Assembly (NCBI GenBank): GCA_016710365.1
Contig: JADJVW010000005.1
Location: 62,001-126,000 of the forward strand
From: Candidatus Caldilinea saccharophila
GTDB taxonomy: Bacteria > Chloroflexota > Anaerolineae > Caldilineales > Caldilineaceae
Length of the DNA stretch: 64,000 bases
Reading direction: 5' to 3'
A program made the position numbers and the translations under genes. Below the pieces are notes generated by a model. That model had not been told where the DNA came from and did not search any database. It saw only the letters and a list, made by a program, of their open reading frames with translations. Below, piece after piece: positions 12,852-24,982 of this stretch (positions are counted from its first letter, which is position 1; the number at the start of each line of letters is the position of its first letter).

Positions 12852-13942
12852 ATGTCTGCATCGGAAGGCTTGCGCGTCGGCTTCGTCGGCAGCGGCTGGA
12901 GTGATCGCGTCCAGATTCCCGTCTTTCAGCTTGGCGGGCTGAAACCGCACGCCATTGCATCCGCCCAGCGCGCCAATGCCGAGCGCGTCGCGGCGAAGCA
13001 TCACCTGCCGGAAATTTACGACGATTGGCAAGCGTTGGTGACAAGCGACAGCGTCGAGATTGTCAGCATTTGCACGCCGCCCGACCTGCACGCCGAAATT
13101 GCAGTGGCAGCGTTGGCAGCCGGCAAGCATGTGATCTGCGAAAAGCCGACCGCGCTTAGCGTGGCGGAGGCGGAGGCCATGCTGGCCGCGGCGCAGGCCG
13201 CGCCGGGGCGGCTGGCGATCATGGATCATGAACTGCGCTTTCACCCGCAGCGGCTGCACATGCGCCAACTCATCAAGGAAGGCTACATCGGCAGCGTGCT
13301 GCAGGCGCGTTTCGACCGCCTGGGCAGCGAACGGCTTGATCCAAACCAACCGTGGACATGGTGGAGTGACGCCTCACGCGGCGGCGGCATGGTGAACGCC
13401 CTGGGCAGCCACCTGCTTGACCTGGCGCGTTGGATGATCGGCCGCATCGAGTCGCTCACCGCGCATCTCCAGCTTGGGCATCTCTATCGCACCGATCCGC
13501 AAAGCGGCTATCAGCGCCAGGTCACGGCCGATGATCACGCCGACCTGCTGCTGCGCTTTGCCAACGGCGCGCTCGGCAGCATCACCGTGAGCGGCATCAC
13601 GCCGGGCGGCTACGGCATGTCGATCCTCGTGGTGGGGACAGAGGGCGCGCTCCAACTCGACAACCAGGATCAACTCTTCGGCATGAAAGGCGCCTATCCT
13701 GCCGGGGCATGGCATGGGAGCCGATCCGCCCCAAGAACAACTTGCCGGTAGTCGAGGGGTTGCCCAACCAAGGCCCCTTTACCGTGGGGAGCTATTATCT
13801 GGCGCAGACATTGGCGATGTCGCTGCCGATGGGGGAGACATTGCTCGACGATGCCGCCAGCTTCTACGATGGGTTGGTGGTCCAGCGTGCGCTGGACGCG
13901 GCGCGGCGCGCGCACGCTGAGAAAGTGTGGGAAAATCTTTGA
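12852..13942 (+). CDS. Gfo/Idh/MocA-family oxidoreductase, one frameshift
   Basis: NAD(P)-dependent sugar or cyclitol dehydrogenase. Residues 1-120 are a Rossmann fold (LRVGFVGSGWSDRVQIPVFQ). CEKPTALSVAEAEAML contains the conserved EKP with the catalytic lysine, and the C-terminal half is the substrate/dimer domain (GGGMVNALGSHLLDLARWMI). The frame shifts near 13705 (around GCCGGGGCATGG); the remaining ~75 residues, MAWEPIRPKNNLPVVEGLPN onward, continue in another frame to 13942. A good Shine-Dalgarno (AAAGGAG) precedes ATG 12852. It follows the two glycosyltransferases and may supply or modify a sugar for them; substrate not determinable. Confidence 0.88.
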
Positions 13943-13968
13943 CAAAGTATTGTCATCAATGTCATACT
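13939..13968 (+). promoter_or_regulatory. Possible sigma-70 promoter for the ABC importer
   Basis: TTGACA at 13939-13944, overlapping the previous stop codon, is followed after 18 nt by CATACT. Downstream, at about 14008 and 14080, the 13-mer CGTCCTATCCATT occurs twice before the ATG at 14124 and could be a direct-repeat operator. The -35 match is perfect; the -10 matches 4 of 6. Confidence 0.35.
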
Positions 13969-14123
13969 GTGCTCGGCTTCCGTGTTGATTCAGAGATTTC
14001 GACGCAACGTCCTATCCATTTCTAGATGAACACAGCGCCGAGCGATGGCTCCCATCAGTTAGTTCCGTCCGTCAATTTCGTCCTATCCATTCAATCTAAG
14101 TAAACTCAGAAAGGAGCATTCTC

Positions 14124-15209
14124 ATGATGCGTTCAGTGCGCTCGTATTGGGCGCTTGCGGCAGCATTGATCTTGGTCGTGCTGGCAGTGAGCGCGTGCGC
14201 GCCGGTGCCACCGGCGGCGCCTTCCGGTGGCGCCAGTGGCGGCAGCGAAGCCGTCAGCACCGAGTTGAATGTGTTGTGCACGCCGCAGGTGCAGTGGTGT
14301 GAAGGCATGAAGTCGGAGTTCGAGAAGGCCAACCCAGACATCACCGTCAACTTTGTGCGCATGTCCAGCGGCGAGTCGCTCACCCGCCTGCGCAACGAAA
14401 AGGACAACCCACAGTTTGACATCTGGTGGGGCGGCCCTGTAGACAGTTTCATCGCCGCTACGCAGGAAGGGCTGCTCGAAGCGTACGATTCGCCCAACAT
14501 GAAGAACTTGAAGGATCAGAAACTCTACAAGGATCCCGATAACTTCTGGGCGGGCGTCTATGTCGGCTCGCTTGGCTTCGGCACCAATCAGACCTGGCTG
14601 GATGAGAACCCCGGCGTACAGCCGCCGCGCAGTTGGGACGACCTGCTGAAACCGGAGTTCAAGGGACAGATCATGGTGGCGCATCCGTCCAGCTCTGGCA
14701 CCTCGTACACGGCGCTCTGCACGATCCTTCAGATCAAGGGCGAAGAAGAAGGCTGGAAATTCATCCAGGAGTACGCGGGCCAGGTATTGCAATTCACCAA
14801 GAGCGGCGCCGCGCCGGCTAAGTTCGTCGGTCAAGGCGAAGCTGCGGTCGGCATCGTCTTCTCGCACGACATTGTGGCCGAAATTGAAAAAGGCTCGCCG
14901 CTGGTGCTCACCTTCCCTGAAGAAGGCACGGGCTACGAGATCGGCGGCATGGGCATCATCAAGGGCGCCAAACATCTTGACGCTGCCAAGAAGTGGTTTG
15001 ACTGGGCCTTGGAACCCACCACCCAGGAATTGGGCCCGAAGTACGAATCTTACCAGGCGCCCACGGTGGAAGGCGCCACACCATCACGCCCAGAACTGCT
15101 CGAAGTCAATCTCATCGACTACGACTTTGATTTCTGTGGCTCCAACAAGAGCGCCATCGTCGACAAATTCACCAACGAGATCGCCGCAGCAGACGACCTG
15201 AAGGAATAG
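14124..15209 (+). CDS. ABC importer substrate-binding lipoprotein (family 1, Fbp/Afu-like)
   Basis: Periplasmic-type binding protein anchored to the outer face of the membrane. It has a lipoprotein signal peptide with lipobox LAVSAC (Cys ~26), a Pro/Gly/Ser linker, then a two-lobed binding fold (LNVLCTPQVQWCEGMKSEFE, FDIWWGGPVDSFIAATQEG, PRSWDDLLKPEFKGQIMVAH). It is intact at 361 aa with AAAGGAG before the ATG. It is followed by a fused double-domain permease and an ATPase, the arrangement seen for ferric iron, thiamine, 2-aminoethylphosphonate and some polyamine systems. The tyrosines that would mark an iron ligand set cannot be assigned by eye, so the substrate stays open. Confidence 0.85.
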   Translation: MMRSVRSYWALAAALILVVLAVSACAPVPPAAPSGGASGGSEAVSTELNVLCTPQVQWCEGMKSEFEKANPDITVNFVRMSSGESLTRLRNEKDNPQFDIWWGGPVDSFIAATQEGLLEAYDSPNMKNLKDQKLYKDPDNFWAGVYVGSLGFGTNQTWLDENPGVQPPRSWDDLLKPEFKGQIMVAHPSSSGTSYTALCTILQIKGEEEGWKFIQEYAGQVLQFTKSGAAPAKFVGQGEAAVGIVFSHDIVAEIEKGSPLVLTFPEEGTGYEIGGMGIIKGAKHLDAAKKWFDWALEPTTQELGPKYESYQAPTVEGATPSRPELLEVNLIDYDFDFCGSNKSAIVDKFTNEIAAADDLKE

Positions 15210-15218
15210 CGCACGGCA

Positions 15219-15275
15219 GACAGGGAGACAGGGAGAGGGATTTCCTCCTTCTCCCCCTCTCCCTGTCTCCCTGTC
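15219..15275. repeat. Inverted repeat, GACAGGGAGACAGGGAGAG
   Basis: Perfect 21-nt arms at 15219-15239 and 15255-15275 with a 15-nt pyrimidine-rich loop, between the binding-protein gene and its permease. A hairpin here would be expected to lower distal expression relative to the binding protein, a common pattern in ABC importer operons. It also resembles simple-sequence palindromes elsewhere in this window. Confidence 0.6.
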
Positions 15276-15305
15276 TCCTTGTCTGCTCTCAAACCACCCA
15301 ATCCC

Positions 15306-17581
<2,276 letters not shown>

Positions 17582-17626
17582 ACCGGTTACTCCGCACCTA
17601 TTATCCTGTCGAAGGAGAATCAATTC

Positions 17627-18724
17627 GTGTTTTTGGAATTGGATCACATCAGCAAACATTTTCCGGCGCGCGATGGCAGCGGTGAAGTGCGCGCCGTCGA
17701 TGACGTGGAGATTCAAATTGAACAGGGACAGTTTGTCACCTTGCTTGGCCCTTCCGGGTGTGGCAAGACGACCACCCTGCGCCTTATCGCCGGTTTTGAG
17801 TTCCCGACGCATGGCCGCATCGTGCTCGAGGGGCAGGAGATCAACGAATTGCCGCCCAATCGCCGCGACATGGCGATGGTCTTCCAGAGCTATGCGATCT
17901 TTCCCCACCTGAATGTCTACGAAAATATCGCTTACGGGCTTAAGATCAAACGGCTTAGCGCGCAGGAAGTGCGTCGCAAGGTCGCCACTGTCATGGATTT
18001 GACCGAGCTGACCGGGCTGGAAAACCGCGCACCCAATCAGTTGAGCGGCGGGCAGCAACAGCGGGTGGCGCTGGCGCGCGCCCTGGTGATGGAGCCCAAA
18101 GTGTTGCTCTTCGACGAGCCGCTAAGCAATCTGGATGCCAAGCTCCGTGTGCAGATGCGCACCGAGATCCGGCGCATTCAGCAGGATTTCGGCATTACTA
18201 GCGTCTACGTCACGCATGACCAGGACGAAGCCATGGTGCTCTCCGACCAGATTGTGGTGATGCACCGTGGGCGTGTGCAACAAATCGGCACTGCGCTGGA
18301 AATTTACCGGCGTCCCCACAATCGCTTCATCGCGGATTTCATCGGTCGCGCCAATTTTTTACCCGTCCAGGTGCTGGAGCGCACACCCGCCGGGTGGCAG
18401 ATCAAACTCTTCGACCAGACGCTCGAAGCAGCAGGCGAGGCAGACGCCACTACGACTGCCGGCAGCGAAGCGCTGCTGATGGTGCGGCCAGAATCGATCC
18501 ACATCTTCCCCACTATGCCGGATCGCGGCGCGACGGCATGGCCAGGCGTGATCGCACGCACCTCTTATCTCGGCAGCCTGGCGGAATACGATGTCGTCGT
18601 CGGCGGGCAACCGCTATTGGCGGTGCGCCATGACCCATCAGAAAGCGATCTCTATGCAGTCGACCAGCCTGTGTACGTACAGTTTCTGCGTGAAAATGCC
18701 TACTTATTGCCCGTTGAGCGGTAA
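17627..18724 (+). CDS. ABC importer ATPase with TOBE domain
   Basis: Energises the importer above. Walker A is GPSGCGKTT (~44-52), the Q-loop is in MVFQSYAIFPHL, the signature is LSGGQQQRVALARAL, Walker B is VLLFDEPLSNLDAKLR and the H-loop is VYVTHDQDEAM. A C-terminal TOBE regulatory domain follows (residues ~245-365). GTG start 17627 with GAAGGAG 10 nt upstream. The protein is intact at 365 aa and belongs to the PotA/FbpC/CysA-like class. The 45-nt gap after the permease stop supports one operon. Confidence 0.93.
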   Translation: MFLELDHISKHFPARDGSGEVRAVDDVEIQIEQGQFVTLLGPSGCGKTTTLRLIAGFEFPTHGRIVLEGQEINELPPNRRDMAMVFQSYAIFPHLNVYENIAYGLKIKRLSAQEVRRKVATVMDLTELTGLENRAPNQLSGGQQQRVALARALVMEPKVLLFDEPLSNLDAKLRVQMRTEIRRIQQDFGITSVYVTHDQDEAMVLSDQIVVMHRGRVQQIGTALEIYRRPHNRFIADFIGRANFLPVQVLERTPAGWQIKLFDQTLEAAGEADATTTAGSEALLMVRPESIHIFPTMPDRGATAWPGVIARTSYLGSLAEYDVVVGGQPLLAVRHDPSESDLYAVDQPVYVQFLRENAYLLPVER

Positions 18725-18925
18725 AGTGTGGAAAAAGAGGCGATTTCCAGCGGAATCGTGCACTATTCGTCGGTTTCCAGACTGAAAAAGGCTTTTCTCT
18801 CTGGAGAAGTCATGCTAGAATGTACGCAAGAGGAGCGGGTAGCCCTCCTGGATGCCTTGACCTGCCAGCAACCTCCAGACGCAGGTGAAATTCCTAGAAC
18901 GTATATTGTAAAGGAGACACAAGAT

Positions 18926-19126
18926 ATGAAAGCATTCGCATTCACCAATACAAAAGGTAACACTTACTATCTGCATGCCCGTGTGACCACACTCAAGAAT
19001 GGTCAGCAGCAGACAATCTACTTCTTTGCGAAAGAAGTGAAGGATGGGGCGCTCGAAAAGGTGCCGGATGGTTACGAGCCATCAGAGAGCAAGAATGGGC
19101 TTCCCGTCTTGAAGAAAAAAGCTTAA
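18926..19126 (+). CDS. Small conserved-looking protein (66 aa)
   Basis: Short soluble basic protein beginning MKAFAFTNTKGNTYYLHARV and ending GLPVLKKKA. I start it at ATG 18926 because AAAGGAG stands ideally placed at 18910-18916; the frame is open back to 18728, so a longer form from ATG 18812 is possible. The pattern of short beta strands (TYYLHARVTTL, QTIYFFAKEV) suggests a small all-beta fold. It forms its own transcription unit, with a strong terminator 17 nt downstream. Function unknown. Confidence 0.65.
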   Translation: MKAFAFTNTKGNTYYLHARVTTLKNGQQQTIYFFAKEVKDGALEKVPDGYEPSESKNGLPVLKKKA

Positions 19127-19142
19127 GCTTCGCTGGGTATGC

Positions 19143-19175
19143 AAAAGGCGTCGAACTGGTTCGACGCCTTTTTTA
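19143..19175 (+). terminator. Rho-independent terminator
   Basis: Perfect 13-nt arms AAAAGGCGTCGAA (19143-19155) and TTCGACGCCTTTT (19160-19172) with tetraloop CTGG and a T-rich tail. It sits 17 nt after the stop of the small gene and is the cleanest terminator in the window. The A-run on the left side could also serve the convergent slyD gene. Confidence 0.9.
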
Positions 19176-19244
19176 TTCTACTTTTCACTTCATGCCTGAT
19201 CTTATTGAGCATCAGCATAACTCATCAGCATAGAGTCCCAGCCA

Positions 19245-19748
19245 TCAATGCGGATGCTCATCATCATGCGCATGGCCATGCTCGATCTCTTCCGGCAGCG
19301 CTGGCCGCACACCGACCACCTTGACATCAAAATAAAGCGTTTCACCGGCGAGCCAATGGTTGAAGTCGATAACGACGCCGTCCTGTTGAATCTCACTGAT
19401 GAACCCCTCGACCGCCTCACCGCTCTCTTCGTCGACAAATTCAATCGCCATGCCCGGTTCTAATTCAGCGTCATCTTCAAACGCGTCCCGCGGCACAAGC
19501 TGGTAATCTTCAGGGTCATACTCGCCGTACGCAAGGTCAGGCGTCACGACGATATTTTTCTGCTCGCCTACGCTCATCCCATAGATCGCAGCTTCCAAGC
19601 CAGGGATGATCTCGTTTGCACCCTGTAGGAATTCCAGCGGGCCATCCTCCGCCGAACTGTCGATGACATCACCATCGTTCAGCGCCAGCGAATACTCGAT
19701 TCGCACCACCGTGTTGTCAGCTACGACAAGATTTTTCCCGTTTATCAA
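19245..19748 (-). CDS. slyD: SlyD-like FKBP peptidyl-prolyl isomerase
   Basis: Cytoplasmic prolyl isomerase and chaperone, also implicated in nickel handling in Enterobacteria. The FKBP half opens VRIEYSLALNDGDVIDSS and contains PLEFLQGANEIIPGLEAAI. The inserted IF chaperone flap spans ~75-125, and the FKBP fold closes with NHWLAGETLYFDVKVVGV. The C-terminus is short and His-rich (EHGHAHDDEHPH), a possible metal-binding tail and much shorter than in E. coli SlyD. A nickel link would fit the urease operon at 36-45 kb, but the genes are not adjacent. Intact, 167 aa, with a good promoter upstream. Confidence 0.88.
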   Translation of the reverse strand: MINGKNLVVADNTVVRIEYSLALNDGDVIDSSAEDGPLEFLQGANEIIPGLEAAIYGMSVGEQKNIVVTPDLAYGEYDPEDYQLVPRDAFEDDAELEPGMAIEFVDEESGEAVEGFISEIQQDGVVIDFNHWLAGETLYFDVKVVGVRPALPEEIEHGHAHDDEHPH

Positions 19749-19802
19749 TTTATGCCATCCATTCTTTATTGCGTTTGTTCAATTGCCCTGTAGCTGCGTT
19801 GC

Positions 19803-19831
19803 ACTATACGAGGATTTGCAGAATCCGTCAA
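19803..19831 (-). promoter_or_regulatory. Sigma-70-type promoter for slyD
   Basis: On the minus strand TTGACG (19826-19831) is separated by exactly 17 nt from TATAGT (19803-19808). Each hexamer matches the consensus at 5 of 6 positions. The -10 is 55 nt upstream of ATG 19748. Confidence 0.65.
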
Positions 19832-19868
19832 GGATTGGCAAGTAGACGGACTGTTATTTTTGGCGTTT

Positions 19869-20906
19869 TTAATTGACTGTTTTTGTAGTCTTTTTATGGC
19901 TACACGAAAAACTTATGAAACCAGAGATTTTCGGAAAACCCGCTTTTTCACTTACGCCCGCGTGGATTGGCGCTGCCCTTGCGCCAGCAAATGAGAGGAT
20001 GAGGCCCAGCATAGTCAGCCCAATGCCGGCAATGCCCAGCGGTCCAGGCAACGCGCCGCCGAGCAGGAGGGTTTCGCCGATCAGCGCAAAAACCACTTCG
20101 GCCGATTGGGTGGCGTCTACTGCCGCCAGTTCGTAGGCATTGCGCGCCAGGTGACGAGCGTAGACAAAGAGGCTGGTCGCAATCACACCAGAGAGGAGCG
20201 CCACCAGCGCCGTGCTTGCCCATTGTCCGGCAGTGGGAGGCGGTGGCTGCGTCACCACAATCGTGATGAGCCAGAAGGGCAGCGCGCCCAGCGTCAGCAG
20301 CAACACGCGCGCAAAGCTGTCGCCCAGTATTGGGTCAACAATGTAGGGAATGTTTGTGTGCCCGCCAGTGCGCGCCTCCCACACCATCTGCAAACCGATG
20401 GGGTAGGCAAACGCTGCAATCAACACCGGCAGCCCGCCCAGCAACATGGCGCGCCAATCTGCTGCCTCCGCTTGCGTGGCATTGACCAGGAGGATTCCGA
20501 GAAAAATCAAGGCAGTAAAGAACAGACCGCGCAACGGCACGCGATGGCCATAGGCAAACAGGATGATAGGCGAGGCCAGCACGGTGACCTGCCAGGTCGT
20601 CGCCACCACCCAGGCCGGCGCGTAGGAGGCCGCAAAAGTGACGCCGGCATAAAAGACGCCAAACCCAATCGTGCCGGCGACCAGCCAAAAGAACCAGTGC
20701 CGCCGGAACAGTCGCAGCGCGTCGAGCAGAAGCCGGCCGCGACCGACGAGAAGCGGGCCCGCGACGAGGAACACGGTCATCCATAAATAGCGCAGGCTGG
20801 CCGACCAAACCCAGTGGCCGCCCTCTAGACTCATCGAACGGTTGAGAATGAAAGTGCTGCTGAAAAACAGTGCGGCAAGCAAGCCGGCGCCCAGTAAGCG
20901 AATCAT
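19869..20906 (-). CDS. DMT-superfamily efflux transporter (multidrug resistance efflux type)
   Basis: Ten-helix drug/metabolite transporter of ~345 aa resembling the family with a long loop between helices (EARTGGHTNIPYIVDPILGD). Hydrophobic segments run throughout, opening MIRLLGAGLLAALFFSSTFI. I start it at ATG 20906, 13 nt after the stop of the upstream EamA gene, rather than at 21008: the extra sequence of the longer frame is the EamA gene's C-terminus read out of frame. Intact. The two adjacent DMT genes are probably co-transcribed. Substrate unknown. Confidence 0.75.
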   Translation of the reverse strand: MIRLLGAGLLAALFFSSTFILNRSMSLEGGHWVWSASLRYLWMTVFLVAGPLLVGRGRLLLDALRLFRRHWFFWLVAGTIGFGVFYAGVTFAASYAPAWVVATTWQVTVLASPIILFAYGHRVPLRGLFFTALIFLGILLVNATQAEAADWRAMLLGGLPVLIAAFAYPIGLQMVWEARTGGHTNIPYIVDPILGDSFARVLLLTLGALPFWLITIVVTQPPPPTAGQWASTALVALLSGVIATSLFVYARHLARNAYELAAVDATQSAEVVFALIGETLLLGGALPGPLGIAGIGLTMLGLILSFAGARAAPIHAGVSEKAGFPKISGFISFSCSHKKTTKTVN

Positions 20907-20919
20907 CAGAGATGGCTGC

Positions 20920-21844
<925 letters not shown>

Positions 21845-21944
21845 AGGCCACCGAATTTCTTCTTGAAATATTCTGTCAGCTATTGTCTGCTGAAGAGGTT
21901 GAGTTCGCCAAACACTGAGTTGCATCAATTGCAGGCAAGAATGC

Positions 21945-21973
21945 TTGAATCAGTGTGTTCACTGTGGCACAAT
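21945..21973 (+). promoter_or_regulatory. Possible promoter for the peptidase-molybdopterin run
   Basis: TTGAAT (21945-21950), 17 nt, then CACAAT (21968-21973), each 4 of 6 to consensus, in the divergent gap between the EamA and peptidase genes. It lies 90 nt upstream of the peptidase start and just before the 14-mer repeats. Confidence 0.35.
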
Positions 21974-21997
21974 GGGAGTAGGCGACTCGTTGTCACC

Positions 21998-22053
21998 GCG
22001 ATCAAGCAACGGTCATCAAGCAGCCGTCATCAAGCAATCGTCGTCAAACAATC
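21998..22053 (+). repeat. Four tandem 14-bp repeats in the 5' leader of the peptidase gene
   Basis: Units GCGATCAAGCAACG, GTCATCAAGCAGCC, GTCATCAAGCAATC and GTCGTCAAACAATC follow each other exactly, ending 10 nt before ATG 22064. The period is not a multiple of three, so they are not coding repeats. They occupy the place of the ribosome-binding site, which is otherwise not recognisable, and could be a protein- or RNA-level control site. Confidence 0.6.
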
Positions 22054-22063
22054 GGACATTTTT

Positions 22064-23341
22064 ATGAGCGGTAAATTTATTGCGCTGCGCCGGCAGCCTC
22101 GCATCGATGAAACAGAGCGAAACCATGGTTCGGCGGTAGAAGCGCGCGCCAGCCTGGTTGCCGCGGTGGGCAAAACCACCATGCTAGACGCCTGGCCGAC
22201 CTGGGACTGACGCCGGTCCAGCCTTGTGAAGGAGCTCCGGGCGAAGAACACAGCTTCGAAACGCTGCCTTATCTTGGCGCGTACGTTATCAAGACCAGCA
22301 GCGCCCTTCAAACACGCGCGGCGAAGGAATTGCTAGACCCGGACTATCTGATCGTGCCCAATCTCGAAATGTCGATGCCCACACCGGAACACGGCCGGCA
22401 ATACGCACACCTGCCACGCGCCAAGCACAGGTGGCCGTTGCTGAGCGGGGTTGAGGAGGCGCACCGGCAGGGCATCAAAGGCGCAGGCGTCACCGTCTTT
22501 ATCCTGGACACCGGGGTGGACGCCGACCATCGCGAGCTGCGCCATAAAGAGATCGATTTTCGCTACATTCCGTTCGACACTGTGGCCGGCGGCATGCGCG
22601 CCTGTCGCGGCTTCGACGTCGATGGACATGGCACACACGTTGCCGGCGTTGTGGCCGGTCGCAATCTAGGCATCGCGCCGGACGTCGACCTCATGGTCGC
22701 TGCGGTGCTGGAAAGCGAAACGCTCAAGACCAGCCTGGAGCGCGTGGTCGTGGCGCTCGACTGGTTGCTCTCACAGTTCGAGCACGAAGAAAACCTGCAC
22801 AAGCCGGTTATCGTCAACATGTCGCTTGGTTTCAACCGCCAGACGCTTTCCAAGCAAGAGTATCAAAAGGTCAGCCTGGGGCTGAAAACCATGCTGGACA
22901 CGCTGACCGAAGATTTCGCCGTGCTGCCCATCACCGCCGTGGGCAATGAAGGATCGGGACAGGTGCGTGCGCCGGCTTACTTTGCCAATACACTCTCCGT
23001 CGGCGCGATCGATTCCGATTTGAAGGTGGCGAAATTCAGCGGCAGCGGCGTTTCGCCCGTTACGCATGAGGCAGAGCCAAATCTGATGGGCTTTGGCGTC
23101 GACATCGTTTCCAGCTATGAGCGCGACCGTAAGAACCGCAGCTTCTATCGAGCATTGAGTGGCACCAGTATGGCAACCCTTATGTGACCGGGATTGCCGC
23201 ACTTTACGCATGTTGTGGTCATGTTGTGCAGGGCGCCCGCTTGTCGAGCGGCTTCTACAGAGCGCCCTGCCGATCCCCGACGCGGCTTCAGGCCGGACCG
23301 GCGCAGGTCTGGCACGGTTTGTCAAGGAGGCGATCAAATGA
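22064..23341 (+). CDS. Subtilisin-family (S8) serine peptidase, frameshifted
   Basis: The catalytic triad is visible: Asp in VFILDTGVDADH, His in DVDGHGTHVAG and Ser in LSGTSMAT, with the oxyanion Asn in TAVGNEGSG. Before it lies a prodomain-like stretch (YLGAYVIKTSSALQTRAA). There is no signal peptide, so it may act inside the cell. Three breaks are placed near 22200, 23175 (a C missing in SMATPYVTG) and 23215; the repaired C-terminus reads DAASGRTGAGLARFVKEAIK and ends with TGA overlapping the next ATG. Start ATG 22064 (MSGKFIALRRQPRIDE). The overlap with a small gene suggests a protease-partner pair. Confidence 0.82.
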
Positions 23342-23703
23342 AACGCACGAAGGAAGTCAATGGCAATGCAAATGACAACGCAGCAGCCCGCGGCCCGCAG
23401 CCCATCGTCGATGTTGTGCTGGAGGTCGAACGCCCGTCGGTGGAGGAATTGGCGTGCTATCCACGCGACGAGCGCTATCGCCGTCTGCGCGCCAACACAG
23501 AGGCGCACCGCAACCAACTAGAAGGCTGGATCGAACTTCAACATTTGACAAGCGAGGTCATGGCGATGAGCCCTGCGACAGGGTTCAATCTACTCTTTGT
23601 CAAATGCACGCCGCACGCTGCACAGGAACTCGCGCGCGCGCCCGGTGTGGTCGATGTTCTGCCGGCTGGCGACGTTATCAACGGATTACAACAGCTATAT
23701 TGA
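23338..23703 (+). CDS. Small partner protein of the S8 peptidase, possibly inhibitor-like
   Basis: Soluble 121-residue protein starting MKRTKEVNGNANDNAAARGP; its ATG overlaps the peptidase stop as ATGA. The C-terminal ~45 residues (NLLFVKCTPHAAQELARAPG followed by VVDVLPAGDVI) have the strand-helix-strand outline and the PGV..V ending of I9-type propeptide inhibitors. The middle is helical (DERYRRLRANTEAHRNQLEG). I infer a cognate inhibitor, chaperone or substrate of the peptidase; the resemblance is by eye and weak. The gene is 6 nt before moeA, so it may be in the same transcript as the molybdenum-cofactor genes. Confidence 0.6.
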   Translation: MKRTKEVNGNANDNAAARGPQPIVDVVLEVERPSVEELACYPRDERYRRLRANTEAHRNQLEGWIELQHLTSEVMAMSPATGFNLLFVKCTPHAAQELARAPGVVDVLPAGDVINGLQQLY

Positions 23704-23709
23704 GCTATC

Positions 23710-24982
23710 ATGACAGAATCCACCTATCCAATGCTTGACGTCGAGGCCGCACTCGACATTGTCCTTGCTCAGACCGTCCCGCCTGACCCGGAGCGTATCC
23801 CGCTGGCCGCGGCGCGCAACCGCATTTTGGCGGAAACCGTGTATGCCACCAGCCCACTGCCGCCTTTTCCCGCTTCGGTCAAAGATGGCTACGCGGTTGT
23901 CGCCGCGGATGGCCCCGGCGAGTTTCCCGTCATCGGCGAAGTGACCGCGGGGCGCGTGGCCGAGTTTGTGGTGGCGCCAGGCACGGTCGCCTACATCACC
24001 ACCGGCGCGCCGCTGCCAGCCGGCGCAGACGCCGTCGTCATGGTCGAAGAGACGGCCATGACCGTCAGCCCTGCCTACTACCAGCACGCCGGTGCGCCGG
24101 TAGTCCACGTTCGGGCGCGCGTCACAGCGGGCGCCGACGTGCGGCCGATCGGCTACGATGTGGCGGTCGGGCAGGAGGTGCTGCCGGCCGGCGCACGCTT
24201 GGCCCGGCTGAGATCGGCCTGCTTGCCACCGTGGGCGTGGTGCAAGTGGCGGTTTACCCCGCACCGCGCGTGGCGATCCTATCCTCCGGCGACGAGCTGG
24301 TTGAGACGGGAACGCCGCCTGGCCCCGGACAGATTCACGACAGCAACCGCCCCACGCTGGCTGCGGCCGTCGCCGCGCTCGGCGGCGTTGTCGTTGATCT
24401 GGGCATCGTGGGCGACACGCAAGCCACACTGGAGGCCGCCGTCGCGCGCGGGCTGGAAGAAGCGGACATTCTGCTCACTTCGGGCGGCGTTTCGATGGGA
24501 AATCTCGACTTGATCAAGCCGCTGCTTGACCGCATCGGCGTTGTCCACTTTGGCCGCCTGCGGATGAAGCCGGGCAAGCCCTGCACCTTCGCCACCGTGG
24601 AGCGCAACGGCCGGCGACGTCTGGTCTTCGGGCTGCCGGGCAATCCGGTCAGCAGCCTGGTGACCTTTTATCTGCTGGGCGCGCCCGCGCTGCGCAAGCT
24701 GGCCGGCTGGGAGAATCCCAGGCTGGCGCGCGTGCAGGTCTGTCTTGGCGAGTCACTCCGCCTCGATCCTTATCGGCCAGAGTATCATCGTGCGACGGTG
24801 CGCTGGGAGACTTCCCTGCATGAAGGTCGGGGCGCGCTGCTGGCCGACAGCACCGGCAACCAGGCCAGCAGCCGTCTGCTCAGTATGCGTTCGCCAGCGC
24901 GCTCCTCGAACTGCCGCAAGGGGAGGGCGTGTTGCCGGCAGGCGCCATCGTGACTGCGCTTTTGATTGGAGAGGTGCTCTAG
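23710..24982 (+). CDS. moeA: Molybdopterin molybdenumtransferase MoeA, two frameshifts
   Basis: Inserts molybdate into adenylylated molybdopterin. Signature segments are PPFPASVKDGYAVVAADGPG near the N-terminus, ITTGAPLPAGADAVVMVEE, VAILSSGDELVE, LTSGGVSMGNLDLIKPLLD and the active-site loop RLRMKPGKPCTFA with FGLPGNPVSSLVTFY. The frame breaks near 24202 (a G missing before LGPAEIGLLATVGV) and near 24885; repair of the second gives the C-terminus ALLELPQGEGVLPAGAIVTA and a TAG at 24980-24982. The stop overlaps the GTG start of moaC by one base. Joined length ~423 aa, normal for MoeA. Confidence 0.92.
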
